This document shows, piece after piece, positions 45,625-56,105 of a DNA stretch of 64,000 nucleotides. Position 1 is the first letter of the stretch, and every line of letters starts with the position of its first letter. The translations under genes and the position numbers were made by a program. The DNA comes from Blastobasis lacticolella (Eukaryota; Arthropoda; Insecta; Lepidoptera; Blastobasidae): positions 17,947,115 through 18,011,114 of the forward strand of contig LR990051.1 of the NCBI GenBank assembly GCA_905147135.1, written 5' to 3'. The notes under the pieces were generated by a model. The model was not told the DNA's origin. It ran no database searches and saw only the letters and a program-made list of their open reading frames with translations.

Positions 45625-48600
45625 GTAAGACTACGATAATTTATAAAGACATACATACATATATTCCGTCACGCCTTTTTCTTATAGGGGTAGGCAGAAA
45701 CATCGTTCCACTTGCAGTGGTCCTGACAGATCTCACTTGCTTCTTCAATATTATCATACACTATACTTATTTACTACACATTTATCATTTCGACAAATAC
45801 CTCTCTCTATAATTCAACAACAACAATACAACTGGTGTGTCGCTCGAGGGGGGTGGGAGTACCCTATGGTAGCAGGGCGTGGGGCAATAACATTTTGTTC
45901 CGAAGACCTTGAGGACCCTGCCCTACGCCCCCAGCTTTCAGACCGAAACAACCCCCGAATTCCTTCTCCCACCTACCTCACCGCAGGCGATACACCAGTT
46001 GTGTTGTCGATTGTTATCCACGTTATGTTATCGTTTCCATCAAATAAATATTCTAGGGAATGCATAGAGCACTATGTTGCATATGTCCATTTTGTCAAAA
46101 TGCACCTTAAAAGTATTCTCCGGATAAATCTCTGAAGAAATAATTAATAAATGTTTAACAAATTACAGCTCCAAATATCTCTCGAATTAGCTGAAGAGGA
46201 AAAGGAGTATTGGAAAGAAACAATGACTTACCTCTGGCATGAGTTTGAGGATGAGGAATTAAAACGTATGTTTAAGAAATACGCATTGCTAGGTACCTCG
46301 GCGCTGCCAGAAGACTTGAATCAGAGGCTGATTCAAGCCGTCAGTAACATGAAGTCGACGTATGCAACTGCCACGATATGTGATTACAACGACAGGAGTA
46401 AATGCGACTTGCATGTCGAACCAGGTAATGATTGGCTATAAGAAGATATGGCGAGACTTGACATGAAGGGAATAATTTGTATCAAACTACTACTTAATCC
46501 TTCTGCTGTTAGACAACACTTCTTTCTCCCAAATCTCTTTGAGAATACCGCCACCTTATGTAGGTTAGTGGAGAACACCCACATAGACTTGATTCTTTAA
46601 TTTATTTAACAGCAGAATCTAATGGACTGTCAATATAATGTGATATATGTACCTGAAGAGCACTATATACTCCAAGAGTGTGTCTTCTCTTGATTATTTA
46701 TGTTTAGTCAAATTAGATTTGGAGCAAATGCTGTAAGACTATAGCAACGATCAATTTCTTGACTTGCAGAAGTAACAGACATCTTCGCCAAAAGCGAGGA
46801 CCCTGAAGAGTTGAAGTATGCGTGGGTGGAGTGGCATAAGGCTGCAGGTGCGCCTTCCAAGGGGAACTTCACGGAATACGTGGAAATGTATAACGAAGCT
46901 GCAAGGTTAAATGGTAAGAAATAGTAGTGGTATCTGTCTTGATTTAAATTTTTTATTATTGTCAATTGGTTAACAAACAGGCAAGCGGGCCACCTAATCA
47001 CTACTGTCTACGGTGGTATTTTTCTTTATTTAGGGAGCTTGATTGCATTAAAACGACTATGCCGCTCCATATTGTTATACTTTTATAAAAATGGGTATGA
47101 GCGAAGTTGCCTACGCTTCAAACCCACCCATACCAATTTATATACTTCTTTGGCCTTCCTCAACAGAGGAAACGCCAGAGCACTATTACAACAATTACGT
47201 CTATAGACATCTATTACTTTAAAATAAACTATTTAGCACGTTTCTCGCAGACAAGGTTTAGGTGTATCATTTTCCAGCAGTGAACTATTAAGGGATCTGG
47301 TAAGTAGATCAGGTCCATGAATAAAGCAGGGACTGCGTCAATCATGGTGAAAGTATTCGACAGCCATCACAGCCTCGAAGAAGTTTAGATAAGTTCCTGA
47401 GCACACAAAAGGTTGTCATTAGAAAGGTATACCCATTTACGAGACATATGGGATTTACAGAATAGCATCTTTCCTACTAACGTCTACACGAGCCTAAAGA
47501 TTAACTAACGAATCCTGACGAGCCGAAAGATTTGTTAGGAACTAACCACAGTAGAAACGTTTTAGTTTCAGTATTTACTACACGGTGTTCAAATTAATTC
47601 TAATTTTTCAGGATATGACACTGTAGCGGAATGGTGGTTAGGCGAGTATGAGTCAGCGACTATTGAGGAAGAGTTCTTGACTCTGTGGAATCAGATTAAG
47701 CCTTTGTATCAGCAAATACACGCCTACGTCAGAGGAAAGCTTCGAGAGAAATATGGCGAAGGCGTAGTGTCAGCTAGAGGACCTATTCCTGCTCATTTGT
47801 TGGGTAACTATTATTCTTGATATTATCTTACTAATATAGACATTATCAAATATATAACTGCTTACAGTGCTACAAACTTATCTGACCCAGTGGTCAATTC
47901 TGTAACTGTTGAAAAATGCGGCACTTAATTATGAAATGTATGTGTACTGACATGTCAATACCAAAAATAGCGCCGCCCGACACAGGGTCTGATAAATTTG
48001 TGGCACTGTAAAGTAAAGTATTGTTGATTCTTTGACTTCTTTAAAAGTACCTCTTGTACTTAGTATTTTTTTTTTCTAAACTACTACGCATTCTTTGAAA
48101 ACAATGGACTATCGGCTGACAATAATAAATGGAGAATACAAACAAAAGAATGCAAACATTTGTAAATGCCAAATTACCTATATGTTAATAATGTACTCTC
48201 CCTGTGTTTTAAGTTTGATGATGTTGAAATTTACTATAATGACATTGAAATGAAGATATTTGTAAAGCTTCCTGACGTTGGTGTAATTAGGATCGTGACC
48301 TTTTGCTGTTAAATTTCTCTCCAACAATACAACGTAATTTAGAGGTGCAACAAAATATCATCAAAACCGAATTATCCACCACATTTACATCATTATTTAT
48401 AAACTGTTACAGAAACTAACTAGCGACTTAATAATTTGAAATTCTAGGTAACATCTGGGCCCAAACTTGGAGCAACGTTGAGAAGTTTACAAGACCTTAT
48501 CCGGATAAAGATGATATCGATGTGACTGCAGCTCTTCTTGATCAAGTAAGTAGACACTCAACATATGTTATTTTAGAACTTATCTGGAGTATGTAGCGAC

Positions 48601-51600
48601 TTGAGTAAAGGGCGAGCTAATCTGTAAGCGATAACTGTGATAAGGTGCTTACACACCGGTTTTTGCAAATGTTGCAAAAAATCTCCTTTTATTTCGATTT
48701 GTTTAGAAATGTTTGTAAAAGTTTCTAATTGTATCTGAAACAATTCGAAACTTTGTTTTAACTGCTCCCACACTGAATATTTCAAAATGTTTCAAATGTT
48801 TCTGAACACCGGTGTGGGAGCATATATATGACTTGCATATATAAAAAAAAAAATCAAACCTATAAGATTTATAAATGGATGATTTTTTCTACTTAGGGAT
48901 TTGGGGGAGAGGATTATTATATCTGATTAATTTTCATCATCATCATCTATCCGTTCTTATCCGACCAGGACGCGTCGGCACAATAATTCTCTATTTTCCA
49001 GTCAACCATATGACTCCTTCCGTTCGCATGTTATCACTTACACAGTCATTCATAGGTCCGCATCTATCTAAGTATCCATTCATCCACATTAATATTCATC
49101 GCCTTCCTTGTCACATGACTCCCTCCCCATAACATGCCCATACCACGATAGCCCTGCTTCTCATCTTGCATCACTGGCGCTACGTCTCATTTGCATCACT
49201 GGCGCTACGTCTGATTTATTTTACAAGCTTTTATTTCTGATGACCTCTATGGTTCAGTTGGTCAATAGACTACGCGTCTGCCACGCAGAAGTCTCGTTTT
49301 CGACTCCCGGCCGGGTAGAAATTGCAATCAAAATTTTTAATTTCTGTTACGGATTTGAGTGTTATATGTATAACTAGCAGCCGCCCCGGCTTCGCACGGG
49401 TAGCACTACGGGTACACGGGTATATAGCAAATGTCACCCGGGGATAGTGTAGCTTCACAACGGTGAAAGAATTTTTGAAATCGGTCCAGTAGTTTCGAAG
49501 CCTATTCAATACAAACAAACAAAAGATCAAACCTTTCCTCTTTATAATATTAGTAAAGATAAGTATGTCTATCTATCTCAGTGTGCCTAGACGTATTACA
49601 ATGCCTTAATATATATTATGTATTAATATAGTATATGTTTATTTTATTCATATATACCTATTAGTATGTATAGAATATTATGTATGTATTTATTTATAGT
49701 ATATAATTATTGTGCACGTCGTATCTGCGTATATTTATCATATCTCTCTTTTTGTAGGCCTGCTGGAAGAGATTTCTATTTAGAGATAAGTAGTGCCTGT
49801 TGTCTAATATCTAATTTGTACTATATCTTTAATTTTCTTGTGTACAATAAATTGTTAAATAAATAAATATGTATTTAATCATATTTAAATGGTTTATCAG
49901 TTTTCTGGCACCCATAACACGCTAGATGGCGCTGTGTGAATTGCTTAAACATATTTATTTATTATTTCGTTTCACATGTCCCCATGTCAATTCGTGACAA
50001 AATCTTGGAAGTTAAATTTCACCCCTTTCCCGGTTTCCGATTGAGCTGAAATTTTGCCTACTCCATGTAAGTTTGGTGACTATGCAATATTATGATGCCA
50101 TCGAGTTGATCTGATAATGGAGTATGAAGGTAGACTAACCTACACGTGTGGATAGTCTTGACAAATACTCTGACTGATCATGGAGAACGCGCCATGACAG
50201 CATGCTATGAATACTTTTTTTTTTATCTTGTAAATCGCTACAATAAACTGCCGAATATTAATTCCCTGTAATATTGATTACAGAACTATACGGCTGTGAA
50301 ACTCTTTGAAACTGCAAACGAATTCTTCATCTCACTTGGTCTGATGGAAGTTCCAGACCTTTTCTGGGACACGTCGATTTTTGAGCGACCAAATGACGGA
50401 CGAGATATGATCTGCCATGCTTCAGCTTGGGACTTCTTTGATGGCGAAGATTTCAGGTATGATGTTGCTGAAAATATTTGACGTTCATCATTAGTCACTG
50501 CAGTAACTTGCTGAGCATAGATCTACCTCAAGGTAGGTACGTTAGTTTGTCCATTGAGCGTATCGTCGCCCCATGTAAGCCAAAAGCCGTTCAGTAGGAC
50601 GTTCGGCCATTTCTGGTGTCCATTTTAGTAATTATTATACTTAAAGACAAAAAAAAAACACTGACAGAAAAGGACACTTCGTTTCGTTCAATTTTTTGTT
50701 ACATTTTCCTGCTTTTTTGGCTCAGAATTTAAATCAGTCAGAGAAGCAATAAGTTTGTTTAAAAGTTTTATTATTTACAGGATAAGGCAATGTACGAGCA
50801 TTACCAGTGCCTTCTTCCAGACAACTCATCATGAGATGGGCCACATTCAGTATTACTTGCAGTACAAAGACCAGCCCGTAATTTATAGAGGAGGGGCTAA
50901 TCCAGGTACTAGAAATGTTTTTTTTAAATTCAGCTCAGTGATAAGCTAGCAGACAGCCCATCTGATGCTAAATGGTAACTGTGGTGTGGTATTTTTTAAT
51001 TTTTTGCTCATTTTTTTACCAACGACGTAACGGAGATGATTTATGCGTTTATTGTGATATGTTGTTTGTTTGCTTCATGTGTATGAGACACTCCATTGAA
51101 TGTTATACTTTGTCTCCAAAACGGTTTGACCGATTTAGATACGGGTTTCAATAATAGATTTGTGATTCATCCATGATTGTTAGATAGTTGTTATGGTGTT
51201 AAGTCACCACGGGGCGCTGTAATCACCTTTTTCCATGGAAACGTAACAAAATCTCCAAAATTGGTTTATTAATTATTTCCAGCCTTAAATATTCTAAAAC
51301 ATTAATGCCCATACAATTTCCACCTCCAGGATTCCACGAGGCCGTTGGTGACGTCATCGCTCTCTCGGTCTCGACTCCGAAACATTTGAAAACCATGGGC
51401 TTGCTGGAAGATGGGCCGGAAGACCTCGAGTCCAACATCAACCAGTTGTTCAAAATGGTATAGTGTAATTTAATATAAGCAGATTTTATTAACCTGCGGT
51501 AAAAAAAAAAAGAAAAAAGAATTTATGTTTTAAAAGAAAAGACAAAACAATATTGCGAGCAACAACGTTAATATGACCCTGGGGGGGGGGGCGTCAGTCG

Positions 51601-54600
51601 CCTTTATTCAAGTTAGTTTCCCTATTGGCTGCGCGTTAGTTCCATTTTATGCCACATTCATTATTAATGTAGTTGAGCTCTATTAGACTGTGAGGGTAGG
51701 TACAGTCGAGTTCATTAATATGTAAGCATTACCAAGGCTTCAAATTTAAATGTACATGGAAGGGTACTTATATATTTGAACAGATTCATCAATCAAACAT
51801 ATGTACATCTGCTCAGATATATAGGTACCCTTCCATTTACATTTATATTTGAAGCCTTGGTAATGCTCACATATTAATGAACTCGACTGTACCATAGGTT
51901 ATCTTACGTCATCGAGTATGAGAAATATTTATTTATATTAAAACTTTATTGCGCAATAACACAATTGGCGTATTTAAAGCCATTAAGGCTTTATCTACCA
52001 GTCAACCAATAGACAATATGCCATTTTGTAGCGTCTAGAGTTTTCGCGGACCCACAAAGTAGGACTGCCTATGCACAACCTGACACTTTTAATGCAGTCG
52101 AAACGATGAGTAGTTATTTTGCCACCAAAAGGTGACTTCAATGTTGTTGGCTAGCGAAATGGCCAAGATTATGTAAAACAGACTGGAAATAACCACCAGA
52201 CGTGCGTTAGTTGGGCATTATAGGTTTTGTGGGTCTACTAAACCTGTACTATCGCTAAAAAGTGGCATATTTACTGTACTGAATGACGTAGGATCACAAT
52301 CTAGATTGTTTTATTATTTTTCTAAACTAATCTGTACTAAACATGCTTTTAGACAGGGCTTTTTTGGCCAGGCAAGTAATTTTCTTAAGAAGTCAACTGA
52401 GATGAACGTCATGTTCGTTACAACTCTGTTTCGAACACAAGTTTAATTTTCTGGTTTTGTCGTCTTCTTAGTTTGAAGGTCTATTTCTAGGGACGTCATC
52501 GTTCGTAATACGAGTCGTCAAGTATCGCTCAACCTTATTGGTCATAATATGACCAATATGGGCCCAGCATATTTATTTATTATTTATTTCAGGGTCTCCA
52601 AAAGATAGTATTCCTGCCGTTTGGATATTTGCTGGACGTGTACCGCTACAGCGTTTTCCGCGGCGATACCACACCCAATGAGTATAACTGCCACTTCTGG
52701 CAGTTGCGAGAGACCCTCCAAGGTCTGGAGCCACCAGTACCAAGATCTGAGCAAGACTTCGACCCAGCTGCCAAGTACCATATCTCGGCTGATGTAGAAT
52801 ACATGAGGTAATTTTAAATGGAAGTGTAAAATATTTTCTATAGGTATATAAGGTGACATCAAATTCATGATACCAAGCGGTACTGTAAGTATATGCTCGT
52901 GATAACAAACATCTTTTACTATAGCACCAACTGTGTGATTGATAAAAAATCAGCTGTTTGATACAGTTTGGCAAAATACGTTTTTAATTTTGTATGAAAC
53001 AGCTGATCTTTTTTTCGCGATTTCAGAGTTGGTGCCACAGTAAAAGTGGTTTGTTAACGCAAGCACATGCATAGGGTACCTCTTTCTATCATGAATTTGA
53101 AATCACCTGTATAATTCAAAAGAAGATGAAGGAGTAACAAAAATACTTATATACTTTCGCATTTATAATATAAGTAGGATCTGTCCGAAGTGGGTTAGGT
53201 TCCAACTGTCTTAAAATGTCACTATAAACGGAACGTAATTCTCAACTACACTCTCCCAACTCTCACCCCTCGATTCCAGATACTACATCTCCTACATAGT
53301 GCAGTTCCAGTTCCAGCAGGCACTGTGCCGGTTGGCCGACGACTACGCACCTGGCGACCCGGATCGACTCCTGGCCAATTGCGACATCTATAAGAACAAA
53401 GAAGCTGGAGCGGCTCTGGGGTTGGTTCCTTGTCACATTTTTTTATTTCACCAAGTTGGCAAACAAGCTTACGGCCTGCCTGATGGTAAGCAGCCACCGC
53501 AGCCTATAGACGTTTGTAATACCAGGGGCATCACCTATACTAATATTGTAAGAGGTTAATTAGTTGTGCCTCCTAATAATTTTGGCGAAGCGAGGTTGAC
53601 CAAGGTCTTCCGCTAGGAACCCTGAGATTGGTTGAACAGCCTCAGGAGCCCGGGGGGAAGAAATACCATACCTTTAAAAAAAAGAAAACCGCATTGAAAT
53701 CGGTTAAGCCGTTCGGGAGCTATGATGGCACAGACAGAGCCACAGACACACAGATGCACACGTGTGGACTGTTATGGGCTGTGATGATGATCGTTGTAAT
53801 GTGGTGTCCTTGTTAATCAATAAATATCTTTCATTTCATTTTAAACTCACACCTTTCTTTTATCGTCGCAGGTTATAAATACTAACTCCCCTTTCAATTG
53901 AGCTTAACGAGCTCGCAAATCTCTCGAAATATATTTCTATCCAACATTCACAGAACAACGACTATTCTGTTCCTTTCAGCAAGATGCTGCAGCTCGGGTC
54001 TTCAAAGCCTTGGCCTGATGCGATGGAAGTACTGACTGGCCAGCGTAACATGGACGCCAGTGGTCTGATGGAGTACTTCCAACCTCTCTACGAGTGGTTG
54101 AAGGCTGAGAACGAGAGAACCGGCGAATACGTCGGCTGGGATGAGAGTACCGTTGGTTAGTGTCTTTTTACCTGACTGCCAAGGACGTGTTTTCCGCGCG
54201 AATCTTGTATATATTTTTTTAAGTTATACGGCAGACAAACAGGCCACCTGATGGAATGTATATTTGTAAATTTCTTTTTTAATTATTTTCTTTCAAACGG
54301 CTGAATGGTACCGTTAGATTCGTCTCAAAAACCCAAGGGTAATTAGAGTTGTTTAAAAAAAAATTGTGGATGTTGGGTGTGGCTATGGGCAGCGGCGAAC
54401 CTCAGGTGATCTAGTTGCTCGTTAGCCCCCATATATAAAGATTGTTAAAATCAACGTTAAAAATATATCTAGGATTCGAATAATATGTTGAAGGAGATTG
54501 TTAAAATACAAAGTACCTAATATACATTTTCAGAATACTGCACACCAGTCCAGCGAATGGAGTTCGAAGATACAGAATTTGCACGAAGACTCAAAAAGTT

Positions 54601-54613
54601 GGCTGGTCAATAA
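45403..54613 (+). CDS. Ance: ACE gene 2: secreted angiotensin-converting enzyme homologue (M2 peptidase), spliced
   Basis: This is the tandem paralogue of gene 1. Twelve coding exons join to 1950 nt (649 residues): 45403-45624, 46169-46424, 46770-46913, 47612-47803, 48448-48545, 50284-50456, 50781-50905, 51330-51457, 52593-52807, 53280-53420, 53980-54155, 54534-54613. Residues 1-25 form a signal peptide. Landmarks: CHASAWDF (348-355), HEMGH (379-383), FHEAVGD with Glu407 as third zinc ligand, [15 protein letters not shown] with Lys507, His509, Tyr516 and Arg518, and the family cysteines. The C-terminus is short and charged, with no anchor, so the protein should be soluble and extracellular. 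All intron positions and phases match gene 1, plus one extra intron between Gln304 and Asn305. Only one zinc-site exon is present. The start 5.6 kb after gene 1 and the same strand indicate tandem duplication. The symbol is at family level. Confidence 0.95.
46169..46424 (+). CDS. Ance: ACE gene 2 exon 2
   Basis: Residues 75-159 plus one base. Acceptor aattacag|CTCCAA, donor CCAG|gtaatg, phase 1, 256 bp. It contains '[18 protein letters not shown]' and the paired cysteines of '[12 protein letters not shown]'. Confidence 0.93.
46770..46913 (+). CDS. Ance: ACE gene 2 exon 3
   Basis: Residues 160-207. Acceptor gacttgcag|AAGTAA, donor AATG|gtaaga, phase 1, 144 bp. It contains '[17 protein letters not shown]' and an NFT sequon. 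Confidence 0.93.
47030..47185. repeat. Dispersed repeat in intron 3, pair with 7200-7345
   Basis: 'ccgctccatattgttatact' and 'gcttcaaacccacccatacc' match the other copy. Its class is unknown. Confidence 0.55.
47612..47803 (+). CDS. Ance: ACE gene 2 exon 4
   Basis: Residues 208-271. Acceptor tttttcag|GATATG, donor TTGG|gtaact, phase 1, 192 bp. It contains '[19 protein letters not shown]' and 'GPIPAHLL'. Confidence 0.93.
48448..48545 (+). CDS. Ance: ACE gene 2 exon 5a
   Basis: Residues 272-304. Acceptor attctag|GTAACA, donor GATCAA|gtaagt, phase 0, 98 bp. It contains '[19 protein letters not shown]'. The donor splits what is a single exon in gene 1. Confidence 0.92.
48640..48830. mobile_element. 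Possible MITE in intron 5a
   Basis: 'gcttacacaccggtttttgc' on the left and 'gaacaccggtgtgggagca' on the right are partly inverted around a block of imperfect 'gtttcaaatgtttc'-type repeats. The ends are not sharply defined. Confidence 0.4.
49250..49975 (+). repeat. SINE family A interrupted by two insertions
   Basis: The SINE head (49252-49375, 'gtctgccacgcagaagtctc') and tail (about 49868-49960, 'ctagatggcgctgtgtgaat') are split by a block starting 'actagcagccgccccggctt' (49376-49558) and a LINE tail (49755-49866, 'gcctgctggaagagatttct'). This shows three layers of insertion inside the extra intron of gene 2. Confidence 0.7.
50284..50456 (+). CDS. Ance: ACE gene 2 exon 5b
   Basis: Residues 305-361 plus two bases of codon 362. 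Acceptor ttgattacag|AACTAT, donor TTCAG|gtatga, phase 2, 173 bp. It contains the NYT sequon and [14 protein letters not shown]. It has one residue more than gene 1 (an extra Gly in NDGRDM). Confidence 0.93.
50781..50905 (+). CDS. Ance: ACE gene 2 exon 6 (zinc-site exon, single copy)
   Basis: Residues 362-403 plus one base. Acceptor atttacag|GATAAG, donor CCAG|gtacta, 125 bp as in 6a and 6b of gene 1. It contains [20 protein letters not shown] and RGGANP. I found no second copy in either flanking intron. Confidence 0.94.
51330..51457 (+). CDS. Ance: ACE gene 2 exon 7 (third zinc ligand)
   Basis: Residues 404-446. Acceptor cacctccag|GATTCC, donor AAAATG|gtatag, phase 0, 128 bp. It contains '[20 protein letters not shown]' with Glu407. 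Confidence 0.93.
51701..51891. mobile_element. MITE with ~70-bp inverted repeats in intron 7
   Basis: The ends are 'tacagtcgagttcattaata' and 'tattaatgaactcgactgta'. The arms continue as 'aagcattaccaaggcttcaa' against 'ttgaagccttggtaatgct'. It is 191 bp long, flanked by TA, with no ORF. A mariner-type origin is likely from the TA ends (inference). Confidence 0.85.
51925..52015 (-). repeat. LINE 3' tail fragment in intron 7
   Basis: 'aaaactttattgcgcaataa' and 'aaagccattaaggctttat' are the reverse complement of the tail at 63860-63935 ('tggctttaagtccgcc', 'gtgcaataaagttttt'). Confidence 0.55.
52593..52807 (+). CDS. Ance: ACE gene 2 exon 8
   Basis: Residues 447-517 plus two bases of codon 518. 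Acceptor tttatttcag|GGTCTC, donor ATGAG|gtaatt, phase 2, 215 bp. It contains '[18 protein letters not shown]' and '[13 protein letters not shown]' with Lys507, His509 and Tyr516. Confidence 0.94.
52851..53108. mobile_element. MITE family C in intron 8
   Basis: The ends are 'aggtgacatcaaattcatga' and 'tcatgaatttgaaatcacct'. Inside are further inverted pieces ('atcagctgtttgata' and 'gaaacagctgat'). It is 258 bp, noncoding. A related element lies at 58372-58620. Confidence 0.8.
53280..53420 (+). CDS. Ance: ACE gene 2 exon 9
   Basis: Residues 518-564 plus two bases of codon 565. Acceptor cgattccag|ATACTA, 141 bp. It contains '[17 protein letters not shown]' and CDIYK. The donor is CTGGG|gttggt, phase 2, a weak site. 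The length and phase match gene 1, which supports the boundary. Confidence 0.9.
53980..54155 (+). CDS. Ance: ACE gene 2 exon 10
   Basis: Residues 565-623 plus one base. Acceptor tcctttcag|CAAGAT, donor GTTG|gttagt, phase 1, 176 bp. It contains '[20 protein letters not shown]' and 'GEYVGWDE'. Confidence 0.93.
54534..54613 (+). CDS. Ance: ACE gene 2 exon 11 (C-terminus)
   Basis: Residues 624-649 and the TAA stop (54611-54613). Acceptor cattttcag|AATACT, 80 bp as in gene 1. It encodes [20 protein letters not shown], then KKLAGQ. The tail is basic and charged instead of Pro-rich, and carries no anchor. Confidence 0.93.
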
Positions 54614-54685
54614 AATTTGTCACTTTGTCACTTGTTATGATTGTTAATGAACGTTGTGTTAAAAATGAAATTGAAGTAAGACCTA

Positions 54686-54691
54686 ATTAAA
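54686..54691 (+). promoter_or_regulatory. Likely polyadenylation signal of ACE gene 2
   Basis: ATTAAA lies 73 bp after the stop. An AATAAA also overlaps the stop codon (54609-54614) but is too close to be the main signal. Confidence 0.5.
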
Positions 54692-54904
54692 CCTGAAATT
54701 AATAGTTTTTATTTTGCTATTTTTTAGTTGTAAGTGCAAGTTCTTGGTAATTTTACGTGTTAGTAGCAATACTTACGTTTTTGTTAAATACCTATATAAT
54801 ATTGATTTGTATAACAAGTATAGCAATACAATGTACTACTACAGTACTACGTACTGAAATTTAAAAAATTTCATTGAATATTTCGCAATTTTGCTTATAT
54901 TCGG

Positions 54905-55095
54905 AACTAGTAGATCCGGCGCGACTTCGTTCGCGTACACCTACTTTACCCCTACGCCTTTTCTGCTTTCCTCTTGAATCGCTCTATCTATTGTTGAAAA
55001 TCGCATTTAAATCCGTTGCATAGTTTAAAAGATCTAAGCGTACATAGGGACAGACGGCGAGAAGCGATTTTGTTTTATACTATGTGTAGAAGTAT
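54905..55095. repeat. Dispersed repeat, 'GGCGCGACTTCGTTCGCG' family
   Basis: It starts 'aactagtagatccggcgcga' and ends 'gattttgttttatactatgt'. Same order as 1516-1720. It marks the downstream edge of the ACE gene 2 region. Confidence 0.65.
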
Positions 55096-55099
55096 CTAA

Positions 55100-55860
55100 C
55101 ACCTTCATGACGATTTTAGTACTGGACGTAATAGATCACTGTTGGCTTCGAAAGTATTCTTAAAGTTTAAGTTTATTATAAGTGATCTTAACAATCACTT
55201 TCCTTTCATACACATTTGCACACTGTTCTTCGTAACCAGTTACGAGACAACACTTCTTTCATACTCTCGTAACTGGTTATGAAACAAGATTATTTTATCC
55301 TTATTCGATATCTTCTAGAGATCTAATCCACAGAGAACCAAAATAAGAGAACTAGAGATCAAATCGAAGAACTTTTTATGGATATGTTTGATCAAAGAAT
55401 GCCAAGAGTACGCCGTTTAGCCATGACAGAGGAATAAACTAACAACTCGATTTGGATTATACACTTAATACTTTTACTTTAAGAACAAATTACTTCCCCA
55501 GTTAGCAAACCGCAAAAAAAAAGTTGTATCTAACCAAAATTCTATTTTGACTCTGTATTAATAGGAAGGTAACGCTTCATTGTGTCATCGTCACTTGTAA
55601 TGGCATACAAATACCTGATAATACATTAAAAAAACGGTTCTCAGTTCAAGAATATTTTTTCTTTAACAATGAAATCTAATTATTGTTATAGTATACATAG
55701 GGAAGTTAACACCGATTCAGTTCTAATCACTAATGTAACGATGGTATCATTCTCAGGCAGTTAACTTTTTGCCTATGTGAAACTGATTAAAGGTTTAATT
55801 CGTGCTCTACCTATATTATAATTGAAATCTTATTGTAGTAAAAATTCAAAATGATTAAAT
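55100..55860. other. AT-rich intergenic stretch
   Basis: I see nothing beyond a short inverted repeat near 55228-55285 ('cgtaaccagttacgaga' with 'tctcgtaactggttatg'). Confidence 0.4.
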
Positions 55861-55867
55861 TGGACGA

Positions 55868-56105
55868 CCTTAGTGGTTCAGTTGGTCAACATCGTCTGCC
55901 ACGCAGAGGTCTCAGATTCGATTCCCGGCCGAGCAGAAATTTAAATTATGAATTTTAATTTCCGTTCCGGTTCTGGGTTCTGGTAGGGTTCTGTATACAT
56001 AAAAAAAGTTGATAAGTAGTCATATCAATTATCTAAAACCCATAACACAAGCTTTGCTTACTTTGGGACTAGATGGCGCTGTGTGAATTAGACCAAGATT
56101 ATTTA
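55868..56105 (+). repeat. tRNA-derived SINE family A
   Basis: 'tagtggttcagttggtcaac', B box 'agattcgattcccggccga' and the end 'ctagatggcgctgtgtgaat' are all present, with an A-rich tail. Confidence 0.85.

Noticed and set aside
53280..53559. Gene 2 exon 9 reading on into the intron (to 53559)
   Set aside because: The extension encodes a LINE tail. The 141-bp boundary matches gene 1 in length and phase.
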